From contig JAHBTU010000002.1 in assembly GCA_019638455.1 (NCBI GenBank), positions 840,501-904,500 of the forward strand: a DNA stretch of 64,000 bases, read 5' to 3'. Positions 25,414 through 37,800 of this stretch are shown piece after piece. A model generated the notes under the pieces. It saw only the letters and a list, made by a program, of their open reading frames with translations, did not search any database and was not told the DNA's origin. Made by a program: the position numbers and the translations under genes. Within the stretch, counting starts at the first letter, position 1. Every line of letters starts with the position of its first letter. The stretch is from Saprospiraceae bacterium (GTDB lineage Bacteria; Bacteroidota; Bacteroidia; Chitinophagales; Saprospiraceae).

Positions 25414-26871
25414 ATGAAACATCTCATTCTTGCCAGCCTAATGTTTGCCTGCTTGAACATGGCAGCGGCCCAAAGCGGCAGCATCCGCCTGCTGCCAGAG
25501 GCCGGCCTGTCCTACCCGCTCGGCGATTTCAAATCACAAAATGTGTTCGCTGCGAAGGGCTACCAGTTTGGTGGGCATTTAGACCTGATGTGGGGCAATT
25601 TCGGCTTCGGCCTCTATGGCGGGATGGACAGAAACGACATCCAATATAAAGACCTGCTCCCGGCAAGCAACCCCGGCTTGAGCATTGTAAAAACAGCGGA
25701 TATTGAGCAGGGATATTGGCGGCAATTGGCCGCCGGTCTGGGGCCTGTGTTGAGACTGAATTTCTCGAAGCGGATCAATTTTGAGTTGTCCTCCAAAATC
25801 GGCGTTGCACAATTTTCTTACCCGGACTACAGCCAATTGGTCAATACCGGCACACCACCTGGCGAGGAGTTTACGCTTTACCAGACCAATAATGAGGCCG
25901 CAGCGAAACGGTTCACCCCCATGCTGCTTTCTGCTGGGCGGCTGAACATTGGGCTTGCGCGAAACATTGACCTGTCCCTTTCGGGCAATTTCCGCCATGT
26001 GCGGGACGTGCGCCACGCCTATCGCTTCCTCGATGGCGATTTCAGCCCCAACATGTCGAACGACGCGCTGCTCGAAGCCCTCCGCACAGCGCCCACGGTG
26101 GCGGAAGTGCGCAAGTGCCATTTCAACAGCGTAGGCGTGACGGTGGGGCTGGGCATTACATTCGGCGGCAAGAAGGACAAGCCCGATGAGGTCAAAATAG
26201 CCCCGCCCGTGCCCGAATACCCGGAAGACGGCGCCACCATCAGTACGGAGGAGGCAGACTCGCTCGTGTTGCAATGGCAGCGGGAAAAGCCGGAGACTGC
26301 TAAGGCGAACTACAACCTGTGGCTGTACAAGGTGGCGGAATCCGGTCGAGGCGCGGACTCCCTGATCTTCAAAACGAAAACGCAGCGGAAGAACTCGGCT
26401 GCCTTGCCCGAAAGCGTCCGATTGGAGCCGGATCAGACCTACAAGTGGCGGGTGCAGGCGGTGGATGACAGGAAGTTGAAACCCTGCCCCGGCGATTGTT
26501 ACAGCCTGTACGCCACCTTTCAGGTGGGGGGCGGCGAGTCTGTTTACTTCTACGAATTGCTGACCAAGGATGCCGGCAATTATGTGGAAGCAAAAGGCCA
26601 ACTGCGGGTCAAATTGCCTAAAAACATCTATGTTGACGGAAAAGTGGCCGGCAGGATATTCAATGCCAAAAACGAGGAGGTGCTTAAGGTGGAGAACCTG
26701 TTGCCGGGCAACCGCAGCGCTTTTCATTCGACCGACGAACAGGGGGGTGTCGCCTTCAGCCTGCGCGGCCTGCAGGAAGGCTACTACCGCCTCGAAGTGC
26801 AAGACGAGCAGCACCGGAGGTATTTTCTCAGGTTCAAAAATGGAAAAACTGTTGGGAATGGAAAAGATTAA
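25414..26871 (+). CDS. Outer-membrane barrel with C-terminal FN3-like domain (Rhs operon gene 1)
   Basis: A 485-residue exported protein starting with a signal peptide (MKHLILASLMFACLNMAAAQ). Residues about 20-260 look like an outer-membrane barrel (LLPEAGLSYPLGDFKS, WGNFGFGLYGGMDRND, LNIGLARNIDLSLSGNFRH, VGVTVGLGITFGGKK). A linker PPVPEYPEDGATIS introduces a fibronectin-III-like module (SLVLQWQREKPETAKANYNLWLYKV ... YKWRVQAVDD) and a carboxypeptidase-regulatory-like end. It heads a five-gene operon whose members overlap or nearly touch. It may anchor or export the giant Rhs-type proteins encoded downstream; that link rests on gene order only. Confidence 0.75.
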   Translation: MKHLILASLMFACLNMAAAQSGSIRLLPEAGLSYPLGDFKSQNVFAAKGYQFGGHLDLMWGNFGFGLYGGMDRNDIQYKDLLPASNPGLSIVKTADIEQGYWRQLAAGLGPVLRLNFSKRINFELSSKIGVAQFSYPDYSQLVNTGTPPGEEFTLYQTNNEAAAKRFTPMLLSAGRLNIGLARNIDLSLSGNFRHVRDVRHAYRFLDGDFSPNMSNDALLEALRTAPTVAEVRKCHFNSVGVTVGLGITFGGKKDKPDEVKIAPPVPEYPEDGATISTEEADSLVLQWQREKPETAKANYNLWLYKVAESGRGADSLIFKTKTQRKNSAALPESVRLEPDQTYKWRVQAVDDRKLKPCPGDCYSLYATFQVGGGESVYFYELLTKDAGNYVEAKGQLRVKLPKNIYVDGKVAGRIFNAKNEEVLKVENLLPGNRSAFHSTDEQGGVAFSLRGLQEGYYRLEVQDEQHRRYFLRFKNGKTVGNGKD

Positions 26872-27334
26872 AAATAATGTAGGCATCCTGTGTGTCGCCT
26901 TGTGGCTTGCTGCGGCAGGCTGTATGGCCAAGTCAGAACCCGCACCAGCGCCGGAACCCGCGATGGATTTCATCGCCTTTGCGGACTTTGAAGACGCTCC
27001 GGCAGGGTTTAGCCAGGTGTTGCTGCGTATGCAATTGCTCCACACCCGCGCGGACATACTTAAGCACGGCTTGAGCACGCCGGAAGAGCATCAGGCGCGG
27101 CTTGCTTATTTTCGGACGCAGTTCCGGGAGGATGTTTTCTTAGTGTCCGGGGCAGATACCATACCGTGCTACGATGCCCATGCAGAGCGGCTGTACATGG
27201 ACCTGCCGTACATGAATTTCATCCTGACCTTCAACCATCCCATTGCGCAAGGCGACGAACTCCTTGTCCGCGACGTGGTCTATTCCGGCCAAACGGTGTT
27301 GGCGACCATTCAACCTAAAACACAATTGCAATGA
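26858..27334 (+). CDS. Small lipoprotein (Rhs operon gene 2)
   Basis: A 158-residue lipoprotein. The start at 26858, 14 bp inside the previous gene, gives a signal peptide ending LAAAGC; an in-frame ATG 18 bp upstream would add six residues. After the Cys comes a Pro/Ala/Glu linker (KSEPAPAPEPAM), then a compact domain with no recognised family (FIAFADFEDAPAGFSQVLLRMQ ... DTIPCYDAHAERLYMDLPYMNFILTFNHPI) and one internal Cys. Its stop overlaps the next start (ATGA), showing translational coupling with the giant gene. Function is unknown; an envelope adaptor for the Rhs proteins is plausible. Confidence 0.7.
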   Translation: MEKIKNNVGILCVALWLAAAGCMAKSEPAPAPEPAMDFIAFADFEDAPAGFSQVLLRMQLLHTRADILKHGLSTPEEHQARLAYFRTQFREDVFLVSGADTIPCYDAHAERLYMDLPYMNFILTFNHPIAQGDELLVRDVVYSGQTVLATIQPKTQLQ

Positions 27335-29559
27335 GAAAAAGAGTCATTTACGCCCGGATTCTATTGACCATTATGGTGCTCCAGGTGGTATCGGGGATGC
27401 CGGCTTATGCGCTCACTGGTGGCCCTTCCCAGCCGGAATTTCAAGCGTTTGAGCCTATCGGTACCACGGAGATGGTGAACCTGCCCGACGGCGGATTCAC
27501 CTACAACATCCCGCTCATGGACATCGGAGGCTACCCACTGAACCTGTCTTACCACTCCGAAATCACTTCCGATATGGAAGCCTCCTGCGTAGGCTTGGGC
27601 TGGACGATCAACCCCGGGGTCATCAACCGCAATGTGCGGGCGCTGCCGGATGATTTTAATGGCAGGGAAGACGGGGTGAAAAAGGAGTACAACATAAAAC
27701 CGAATCGGACCATCGGCGCGTCTTTATCTGTCAGTTTTGAAGTGTATGGAGCAGACGTTCTCAAGGGAAAGGGTAGCGGCACCGGAATGCAACTTAATTT
27801 GAACATGGGGATGTTTCGGAATAATTACTGGGGAGTGGGCTACGAGTTTGGCCTGTCATCTTCATTCAAGGCCGGGAGTAAAGGGTCGGGATATCTGACA
27901 GCCGGGATGGGAACGAGCATGAACTCCCAAAGCGGTGCAAATTTCAGCCCCAGTTTGGGTTATTCCATGCTCAAGGAAAACAAAGATAAAACCGGTAAAT
28001 TCGGGCTAAATGCAAGCACATCAACTCAAATCAATTCCAGGCATGGGTTGAGAACGGTGCAGATGTCAAGTGACATTGATTTTGAAAGAAAACTGGAAAA
28101 GGGCAAAATGAAGGGCCGAGAAATTGTAGGAGAGGTTGGATCCAGCGCAGCGTTCAGTTATACCGGCGCCACCTTCACACCCGAGTTCACCATGCCTCAA
28201 TTGAACGAATCGGCTACCATAAGCGTCAAACCGACTGGGGTGGAGTTATTCGGCTCCAATACTTCTTTTTCCGTCACCGGATACTTTTCGCAGCAGGGCT
28301 TGTGGTCTCCCATGGAAATCAAGCCGGCCTATGGTATGCTGTATGCACAGAAAGGCTATCAAAATGAAAACGCCCTGATGGATTTCAATCGAGAAAAGGA
28401 CGGAGCCTTCCAGGATTACAGCATTCACCTGCCCATCGTCAATCCGGGCTATGACGTGCTGAGCGTCAACGGACAAGGCATCGGCGGTAGTTTTCAGTTG
28501 AAAAGAAGCGACGTGCCGGTGTTTTTTGATGCCAAAAGTATAGCGGGCGGTTTTGGGGAAAGTTTCGGATTTGAAACCGGGCAAGGCAATACCGCGCACG
28601 GCGGCGCGGACATCAAGATCAACATAACCACCAGCGAGTCAAAAAAGTGGACGCGAAATAATAATCTGCTGAACAAATACAACTTTGTCGGCAACGCCAG
28701 CGAAGGCTACGAAAGCGCCTATTACAAGGCCGCCGGAGAAATGGCCGTAGAATCGGACGACAAATACTTCGAGTACATCGGCAAGGACCAGCCGGTGACC
28801 GCCGTGCTGAAAAAAGGCTCCAAATCTTTTAATGTGGAAACCCGGGAATTTCTTGTTACCGACAGAGGCGCCACCGTAAAAACGCCTCAAAATACTGCGG
28901 TAACAAGAGAAAAACGCGAGCGTCGCAATCAGGTCATTTCCCACCTCACTGCCGATGAAGCGGCCATATCCGGCCTCGAAAAGAGCATCAATACGTATGA
29001 GTTTTCAAATGGCAGCCGAACGTCCGTCTCCCGCAAAGGCCAATACCGCAAAGGGCACCACATCTCCCAGATTGAGGCGGTTCAGCCCGGCGGCATGCGC
29101 TACATCTATGGCATACCGGCCTACAACATTTTGCAAAAAGAAGTGACGTTCAGCGTAGCGCAATCTGGAGTTAATTGTAGCGAAGGCGTAGTGGTCTATA
29201 ATGGCGCTAAAGATGGGGACAACAGCCCCAAAAACAAGAGGGGACAGGATAATTATTTCAGCGCCGTTACTACTCCGGCTTATGCGCATTCCTATTTGTT
29301 GACAGCTGTGCTGGGGAAAGACTACGAAGACCGCACCGGAGACGGGCCTACGGAAGACGATTTCGGCTCTTACACCAAAATCAACTATGCCCGGATGAGA
29401 AACCAGGTCACCAAAGACACCGTCTATCACTGGCGGGTGCCTTTCGGGGAACAACGGGCTAACTACAACCCCGGTTTCTACTCCAAGGCTCACGACGATA
29501 AAGGGACTTATGTCTATGGCCAAAAGGAAATACTCTATGTGGGTAGTGTCATTTTATGA
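27331..29559 (+). pseudogene. Giant Rhs/YD-like protein, 5' fragment cut by IS1
   Basis: This is the 5' part of a giant exported protein, starting with a signal peptide (MRKRVIYARILLTIMVLQVV...). Residues 30-110 (EFQAFEPIGTTEMVNLPDGGFTYNIPLM, GYPLNLSYHSEI, ASCVGLGWTINPGVINRNVRALPDDFNG) match the N-terminal cap of Bacteroidota Rhs-type proteins. The native reading ends at codon 737 (29541), where an IS1-family element begins; the last six codons and the stop come from the element. Joining 29541 to 30322 restores a 2002-residue frame. As it stands the fragment could still yield a truncated exported protein of 742 residues. Confidence 0.85.
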
Positions 29560-30312
29560 GTGATATGTTGTAGTTGTAGACGAACAAATGGAGGTACAGT
29601 TCGTGCATTTCATCGGATTTTGAAAAGGATAGCGTTTTTCTGACGAATCGACAAATTCTCTGGCGAAGGGTGTTGTTCCAGCGTTCCACATGAGAAGTTT
29701 CCCCGGATTCTTTTCCCACCATCTTGTGTTTGCCTGTATCAATAACCGCGGCGTATGCCTCCCAAAAATCGCTGAACGTTCGGCATTTTCGATATTCAGG
29801 CGGAATCAGTTCCCAAAACCGCCGACAAGATTGTTCGCTTCGGTCGCCGATGAAAAAAGAGACAATTTGACGTGTTCTGCGGCAAAGTGCTATCCAAACC
29901 CAGCGTTTAAAGTCTTTGCAATAGACAAAAGACCATAATTCATCCAGTTCGAGAACGTCTTTTTTCTTGGCCGGAAGCAACGTGGTCACGATGTCGGGAA
30001 GGGACTGCGCTTTTTTTTTATCCACCTCAGAGCCGTTTGGTGACTGATGCCAAAGGTTCTGGCAAGACCCCGTGACGAACTGCGTTCTTGGGCCGCCCTG
30101 ACGACCATTTCTTTAAATTCCTCGCTTTTCCGAAGCGTTTGAAACACCCCGCCGAAGCCGCAAGCCTTGCATTTGTACTTCGGATTGCCTGATGCGTTCG
30201 ACCCGTTTTTCACAATGTGTTCAGAGCCACATTTATGGCAGCATTTTACATCTAATACCATTTCATAAAGTTTGACGCAAAAATACCAAATCACCCCCAA
30301 AATGACACTACC
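29542..30312 (-). mobile_element. IS1-family insertion sequence, 771 bp
   Basis: Complete element with 14-bp terminal inverted repeats (GGTAGTGTCATTTT ... AAAATGACACTACC) and a perfect 9-bp target duplication, CTCTATGTG, at 29533-29541 and 30313-30321. Both length and duplication size fit IS1. It is inserted in the giant Rhs-like gene. The perfect duplication and intact transposase frames suggest a fairly recent insertion. Confidence 0.95.
29549..30261 (-). CDS. IS1-family transposase (InsA + InsB', -1 frameshift)
   Basis: Two overlapping frames. InsA (29986-30261, 91 residues, start MVLDVKCCHKCGSEHIVKNG) has a zinc-finger (CCHKCGS ... KCKACGFGG) and a helix-turn-helix (GLARTFGISHQTALRWI). 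The InsB' frame (29549-30025) has the DDE catalytic core: DELWSF (first Asp), IGDRSEQSC, FSDFWEAY (second Asp) and SHVERWNNTLRQR (Glu). They overlap at a run of nine A residues (30011-30019 on the complement), the expected site for programmed -1 slippage to make the fusion transposase. Both frames are open, so the element may be active. Confidence 0.9.
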
Positions 30313-33300
30313 CTCTATGTGTACTCCATAGAGTCCAAAACCATGATGGCCGAGTTCCATTACAGCGAACGGTTCGACAGTTACGGGGTGAAAGATGAAA
30401 ACGGTGGCTTTGCAGCCTACAACCTGAACAAGAAGTTGGATAAAATCGTCCTGTATGCCAAGCCCGACTGGATTAAAAACGGCGCCAAAGCAACTCCGAT
30501 CAAGACAGTTCATTTTACCTACGACTACAAACTCTGCCCCGGCACGGACAATTCAAAGAAGGACATAAAAGACAACCCCAACAGCGGCAAATTGACCCTG
30601 CGGAGCCTGTACTTCACCTACGGCCATTCGCAAAAAGGCAAACTGTCGGAGTACAAATTCCAGTACAAGAACGAGGGCGCCAAGTACAGCAGCAAAGACT
30701 ACGACCGCTGGGGCTACTACAAAGCCGGAGTTCACCAGAACCTCAATTGCGCCAATCCGGGTAAAAATGATCCACTCGGCAACGACGAATTTCCTTACTC
30801 CGAACAGAACGAAGGTGCAGCCAACGCCAACGCCGGTACTTGGTCGCTTAATCGTATTGACCTGCCCTCCGGCGGCACCATCAAGGTAGATTACAAAGCC
30901 AAGCACTACGCCTATGTGCAGGACAAGCCGGCCATGCAGATGATGAATATCGCCGGAGTGGGCAGCGTAAACGGGGATAAACTTTATAGTTTGAACAACC
31001 CATTCCAGAACAACCCGTTCAAGGTCTTCTTTTTCCTTAAAAATCAGAACACTACTCCAGCCGAATTGAAAAGAGACTACCTGAGAGATATCAAATTCAA
31101 TGAGGACTACATTTATTTAAAATGCCTGGTGAAAATGAACTCAGGCCCATTAAACAATGAGCGATGGGAATATGTGTCGGTCTATACTCAAATTGCATCT
31201 TGTGGAGTCGAAAAACACAATGGCATCAACTACGGGTATGTCAATCTCGTGGCACTTCCTGTAAAGGATGATATTAATCCAATAGGGAATAACATCAACC
31301 CCATCACCAAGTTTGCGCTCCAGTACATGCGCGAAAACCTGCCGGAAATCGCCTACGACCAAGACCCCGTGGACGAAAGTTCTATTCGTTTGGACCTAGG
31401 CTTGTTCAAGCCGCTGGCAGCCATGGGCAAACAATTCGTGGATTTGGTGCATGGCTTCAACAACGTCATGATTGCTCGCGGATATGCCAAAGAAATCTCC
31501 CTGAAGCGCTCCTGGATCAGGCTCTACGAACCCAACGGCGTGAAATTTGGCGGCGGCAGCATGGTTTCTCAAATCGTCATCGAGGACAACTGGGACAAAA
31601 TGACGGGCGACCCCAACGCCGGCTTCCGCTACGGCCAGGAGTACGACTACACCACCGAGACCACCCTGTCGGATGACAGAAAAGACACCATCAGCAGCGG
31701 GGTAGCCGCGTACGAACCGCTCATCGGTGGCGACGAAAACCCCTGGCGGAAACCGCATGTCCTCAAGGAAAAACGCCTGTTCGCTGCCGACAACGTACAT
31801 TTCGTGGAGGAGCCTTTCGGCGAGAACTTTATGCCCGCGCCGCAGGTAGTATTCGGTAAGGTGACGGTGCGCAACCTGCAATACGGCAACGTGAAGCGCA
31901 CCGCCACGGGACACACCGTGATGAAATACTACACCGCCAAGGATTTCCCCGTGAAGCCCAACCGAACCAACCTGCAGCGCCTGCCGGAGCGGGTAAGCCC
32001 CATTTTCTCCCTGTTCAAAATCAAACTCAAAGAACACATGAATGCCGCGCAGGGCTACCTGATGGAGACCAACAACATGCACGGGCAGCCTATGTCGAGC
32101 GAAGTATTTGATGAAAACGGTGAGAAAATTTCCGGGGTACATTACTACTACAAAACCAAATCGCCCGGAGTGCTGGACAACGAAGTGGACGTAATACATG
32201 CCGATGGCAGCGTCAAAAAGGGGCTGTTGGGTATCCATTACTCCTTGGCCGGAGATGCCCGGCATTCCAAATCCAAAACCTTGTCGGCCGGCGTGGCTAT
32301 AAATATGGACGCGTTCCAGGCAGGCCCTGTTCCTGTCATTGTTCCGATACCTTGGCCCGACTACGAAGCAAGCGAAGAGCAGTTCCAGTCCGTATCCTTC
32401 ACCAAACTCATCCACAAGTGCGGGGTACTGGAGCGCGTAGAGGCCGAAGACCTCGGCTCGCGCATAGCCACCGAAAACTTAGCCTGGGATGCCGAAACGG
32501 GCGAAGTCTTGCTCACGCGTACTTACAACGAGTTCAAAGATCCGATCTACAACCTCAAACTGCCCGCGCACTTTGCCTACAGGGGCATGCAGGGGGCTTA
32601 CCAAAACATCGGGTTTGAAACGAACATCAACCCAGTATCGAATGGCTTGGGGAAATTGACCTCGACCACCGCAGCCAACTATTTCCTGCCCGGCGACGAA
32701 GTACTCCTGAACGGCACGACGAAAGCCTGGGTGCTGCACGTCAACACGGCCAACCAACAACTGTACTTGATAAACATCAACGGTCAACCGCTCACTTCCC
32801 CCGCTGGCAAAATCAAAGTCACCCGCTCCGGCTATCGCAATATGCCTTCCACGCAGATAGGCAGCATCACTTCAATGGAAAATCCCATCAAGGGGAATAC
32901 ACTGATACTCAATAAAGACACCAAGGTGCTGCACGCCGAAGCCGTGGAGTACAGCGAAAACTGGCAGTCCTTCTGTGGGCCGGCGAATTACGATGCCGAA
33001 AGCAATTGCTTCCGAAAAGACATCCCCATCAATCCTTTCGTGCGAAATGTGCGCGGCGAATGGCGGCCCGAACGCTCCTGGCTCTACCTTACAGAGCGCG
33101 ACAGGAAGCCGCTGCCCTCCAGCGCATCCAACAATTCCAGCACCAATATCCGCGACAACGGCGCCTACACGGCCTTCAGTTCTTTCTGGCAAAAACCGAC
33201 AAGTGCCGCCGCCGGCGCGCTGTGGCGCAAAGACGACAAGGATTGGATTTGGTCGGCGCTGACCACCCAGACCAATCCCAACGGCACCGAACTGGAATCG

Positions 33301-34119
33301 CAAAACCGGCTCGGGCTGTATTCGGCGGAGATACTCGGCTACTACCACCAACTCATCACCGGCGTGGCGGCCAACAGCCGATACCGGCAAATAGCCTTTG
33401 AGGGCTTCGAGGATTTCGACTACAATGCCGCCCTGCCCTCCGGTTGCCCCATCCCGCGTCATTTCGGAGAGGGGTTTAATAAAGCCAGAATTACCAGTAA
33501 AACCAGCCATTCCGGTAAGTACGCACTGGAAGTGCCTGGTTCGAGCAAGGAAGTTACCATCAACTACGAAATTTGGGAGAACTGCCCCGGCAAAATAGAC
33601 ATCCCCGCCCAACGGGCGCGCACGCCCTTCGTCTTGTTCGATTGCGAGTGCATCCAGTCTTTCTCCCCCGACCCCGGCAAATACGTGCTGACAACCTGGG
33701 TGAAAGAAGGCAACGGACTGGGCAAGCGGTTCTACGACCAGCACAAAATGGAGGTGTTTACCAGCAGCGGAATAGCAGGCGTGTTTCGGGCGGCAGGTCC
33801 CATCATTGACGGTTGGCAGCGCGTGGAGGGGGAGTTTGACATCAGCACGGGCAATACCCAAATCCGGCTCGAACTGGCGGCTTTGGACAAAAACACTCCA
33901 GTCTATTTCGACGACATCCGCATCTTCCCCTTCAACGGGAGCATGAAGAACTATGTGTACGACGACATCTCGCTGAAGTTGCTCGCCGAGTTGGATGCCA
34001 ACGGCTACGCCAAATTCTACGAATACAATCAGGCCGGCGAACTCATCCGCGTGAAGCAAGAAACGGAACGGGGCATCATGACTATCCAGGAATCCAATTA
34101 CAGCAGTCCAAAAAAATAA
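30313..34119 (+). pseudogene. Giant Rhs/YD-like protein, 3' fragment after IS1
   Basis: This is the continuation of the gene at 27331, open from the target duplication (CTC TAT GTG TAC) to a stop at 34119. It carries FHYSERFDSYGVKDENGG and LNRIDLPSGGTIKVDY, Rhs-family strand motifs, then long regions of mixed beta structure, and ends AKFYEYNQAGELIRVKQETERGI, a typical YD-repeat terminal segment that would feed into a sorting or partner domain. No toxin tip or T9SS signal is visible. The first usable start codon is a GTG at 30319, without a signal peptide, so this fragment is probably not exported. It lies 6 bp before the next gene. Confidence 0.85.
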
Positions 34120-34125
34120 AACACC

Positions 34126-34881
34126 ATGCGCACCATCCTATTCAAACTCTCGCTCTTCACCTTCGGCTTTTCCTTTTTGGCAGCGGGCGACCACCCGAAA
34201 ATGCCGAGCAAACCCGCGCTTTCCGACCCCAAAGCGGTGCTGGAAAACCTGCGGACATTTTACGCGGCGCACCCGTACATTTATCACGAGTTGACCTATA
34301 CGCTCTACGCCGATCACCAGACGGCCACGCCCCACTCGGTTGACCACGGCATTTTCATCCAAAGCGGCGATACGCGCTACGCACGGTTGGCCGCCATTGA
34401 AAGCCTCACCACAAAGGAATACACGGTTGCGATTGACCACGACGACCGCCTGGTGTTGCTCGCCAATCGCATCTCCCTGCCGCCTACGGCTGCGCCGATA
34501 GACCCGCTGGAAGTCTGGACGGCCAACCCGGACGAGGTGGAAGTCCGCTACGCGAGCGAGCAGCACGACGTTTTGCTGGTCAGCACGGAATACGGTGAGG
34601 TAGCGCAAACCGAAATTTGGTACGACAAGCAGACCTTCCAACCGGCGAAAATCATCATGAAATACCGACGCAGCATCGTATTGGAAACTGACGCGGAGGG
34701 CGACCCCGTGCAGCCCCGCATGGAAATTGAGTACCGGAACACCGCCTTCGACGGGCAGGGCCGCGAACACCTCGACCTGAACGGCTACGTCCGCCGCAAA
34801 GGCGAAGACTGGACGCCCGTTCCCGCTTACCGGAACTATGAGTTCATCAACAACATCCGCGAATTGGCGGTACAAAACTGA
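34126..34881 (+). CDS. Exported hypothetical protein (Rhs operon gene 4)
   Basis: A 251-residue protein with an N-terminal signal sequence (MRTILFKLSLFTFGFSFLAAG). The body is beta-rich with alternating charged and hydrophobic residues (YIYHELTYTLYADHQTATPHSV, EVEVRYASEQHDVLLVSTEYGEV, YRRSIVLETDAEG). This is reminiscent of the LolA/lipoprotein-carrier half-barrel but lacks a firm motif. It is set between the two giant Rhs genes with gaps of 6 and 5 bp, so it is translated with them and may chaperone them through the periplasm. I do not recognise a family. Confidence 0.7.
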   Translation: MRTILFKLSLFTFGFSFLAAGDHPKMPSKPALSDPKAVLENLRTFYAAHPYIYHELTYTLYADHQTATPHSVDHGIFIQSGDTRYARLAAIESLTTKEYTVAIDHDDRLVLLANRISLPPTAAPIDPLEVWTANPDEVEVRYASEQHDVLLVSTEYGEVAQTEIWYDKQTFQPAKIIMKYRRSIVLETDAEGDPVQPRMEIEYRNTAFDGQGREHLDLNGYVRRKGEDWTPVPAYRNYEFINNIRELAVQN

Positions 34882-34886
34882 ACAAC

Positions 34887-37800
34887 ATGAAAGCGGCTTT
34901 TTTCAAATACGGCCTGTGGGTATTGCCCTTGCTCCATGCGGGCATACTCTTCGGAGGCGTGGACCCGGTGCAGACCGTCACCATGTCCGGTCAGTCGTTC
35001 ATTTCGGGCAGCGGAATCTTGCCAGTGCAAAAGTCCTTGGTCAACAGCCACCCGGACTTCAATGCCACGACCTATTCCTTCCCCGCCAGCCAGCAGGTGC
35101 GGAAAATTGAAAACACCCTGCAACTGTTCCTCAATCCCGATGCCGCTACGCATATCAGTTTTCCGTACGCGCTAAAGGTAGAGGTTGAAATCAAAAAATT
35201 TGAACGCGGTGCGACCACCCCAAAGGTGGACAAAGTCACCCTGAACATCAACTACAACCCCAAGCAGCGAACCGAATGGATAGAAAAAGCCAACTACCAC
35301 TTTGTCAATTGCGGCAGGGTGGAACACAGGGTGCTGAAAGTAACCCTGACCGACGGCGATCCCCAAAGCCCGGCATACCTGTCTCCCGTACAACACCAGT
35401 CGGTGTCCATCGTGGTAGGCTTGCGCTCCGAGATGACCGTGGAGCGCTACCTGACTTTCAATTTTCAGGCAACGCCGAACCTTTTGCCGCCAAACCTTCT
35501 GACCGCCGGCAACGAATTGGAAATCAAATGGCAGCCCATGCCCGGCGCCGAGTACTACGACCTGGAATGGGCTTATGTGGACGACTACGACAGGGGGCCA
35601 AACAACCAGGCTATCAAAATTCCGCCGGCGCAACTAAAGTTTGACAGCGTCTTCAACTTGGCCCGCAACTCCACCAGAGTGCGGGTCACGGAAACCCAAT
35701 ACACCTTCCCCTTGGTGTTTGAAAGCGGATACATCCTCTATCGGGTGCGCGGCATCGGCATGGACTACGACCCCGCCAAAGACATTCTCTCCCCCATGAC
35801 GGGCCGTTGGACTACCGACCAAGCCCCGACCGTGGCCGCCTGGCCGCATAAATTCACCATTACGGCCCCTTTCGAGCAGGACAAGATCAACTGGCAGATC
35901 GTCACTTCTTATGCCGAAGAAGGCAAAAGCAAGAGCGTCATCAGTTTTATGGACGGTACCTACCGCGCCCGGCAGACCATCACCGGCCTGAGCACCGAGC
36001 AAGAGGCGATGGCGGCGGAGCAGATATACGACCACCAGGGCCGCCCCGCCATACAGGTGTTGCCCGTGCCCACCAACGACCCGACGCTGAAGTATTACAA
36101 AAACTTCAACCGGCAGGCTTTGGGGCAGCCCTACAATCGTTTGAATTTCGATACTACCCGGGCCAATTGCAATCTCTTTGCCGATCCGATGGCCGTGAGC
36201 AGCGGCGCATCCAACTACTACTCGCCGGCCAACCCCAAGAAAACCGGCCACAACGCCTACATCCCCGATGCGGCGGGCTACCCCTTCATACAAACCGAAT
36301 ATACCCCCGACAACACGGGCCGCGTGCGGCGGCAGAGCGGGGTGGGGCCGCACCACAAGTTGGGCAGCAACCACGAGACCGTGTATTACTACGGCACGCC
36401 CGTGCAGGAAGAACTGAGCATGCTTTTCGGCGTGGAAGTGGGCGATGCCAACCACTACAAGAAAAACGTGGTGCAAGACCCCAATGACCAACTCAGCGTC
36501 AGTTTCCTCGACCTCAAAGGCAAGGTCATTGCCACCGCATTGGCCGGAAACCCGCCCAAAAACGTGGATGCGCTTGACAGTTACAAGCCGTACCAGATGG
36601 ACATAGACCTGATGGTCTTCAACCAGGCCGACTCCATGGCCAACAAACTTGTCGCCTCCCGGAGTTTTACGGTCACCACCCGCAGCGACTATGTGTTCAA
36701 CTACTCGGCTTCGAGGCCGGCCTTCGAGGCTGCGCTGTGCAAGGGCGCAAAACTCTGCTACGACTGCGTCTATGACTTCGAAATCAAAATCATCGACAAC
36801 TACTCCTGCAATACCGTCAAATACCATGAGATCAAGCAGATCAATCTCCTGCAGTTCAATGCGGACGGAGGGATCGCCGTCAACGACGCCTGCCCGAAAA
36901 GCCCCACGTCGTACAACCACTCGTTCACGCTGAACGACCTGCCTGTCGGCTCCTACACCGTGACCAAAACCCTGAAGGTCAACCCGGCAGCTACCGAGGC
37001 TTACGTCCAGCACTACTTAGACCGCTTCAAAAAGGAGTGCGGCGATGTCTATGACAAGATTTTGCAATCCCACCTCAGCAAGGTGGATTCCTCGGCTTGC
37101 GACCTGGCCGACGACGAGGAGCCGCTCAACCGCTGCCAAATTGCCCGGCAGGGTATGCTGGGCGACGTAAGCCCCGGCGGGCAGTACGCCCATGTGGACT
37201 GGGCGACCTATTCGTCCAATGACCCGTTGTCGGTGTTTAACGACCAAAATCGCTTGCCGGAGGCTAATGCGCATTGGAAAAATTCCTCATTGGTGTACAA
37301 AAATGAAGACGGCTCAAATTTTCAGTTCAAAGACGCTGCCGGCAATCCGGCATCTCATACCGCTCTAAATTTGGAAACCTTCCTCGAACAGTGGCAGCCC
37401 TCTTTTGCCAATACCCTCCTGCCTTTCCACCCCGAGTATTGCTACCTGCAATGGTGCGAGCAGGATATGCCGTCTTTTGATTTTGATGTGGATCTGGCGC
37501 TGATAGCCACCTACAACGAAGCCAAGACAAAAGGGTATTTCGACATAGCCAATCCAACATTGCTCCGGGCCAAAGACCCGTATTTTATCGGCACAGGAGG
37601 TGGTACCACCGGAAACCCGACTTGGGTGTCGCTGATGGATCAAGCGACCAATATCTATTACCAGAATCCTGCGAAGAATATACCAGCGCACAATATGCTA
37701 CAGGTGGCAGTGCGGACTGCCCTCCAATCGGCGAACTTGCCGCATACATTAAGCGATGCCAATAATTGGATTGCTAACCCTACCGCATCTTTGCAAGACT

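Noticed and set aside
25579..27078. A 499-codon minus-strand frame
   Set aside because: It is antisense to the barrel and lipoprotein genes, which have signal peptides and coupled starts; no domain is recognised in the minus-strand product.
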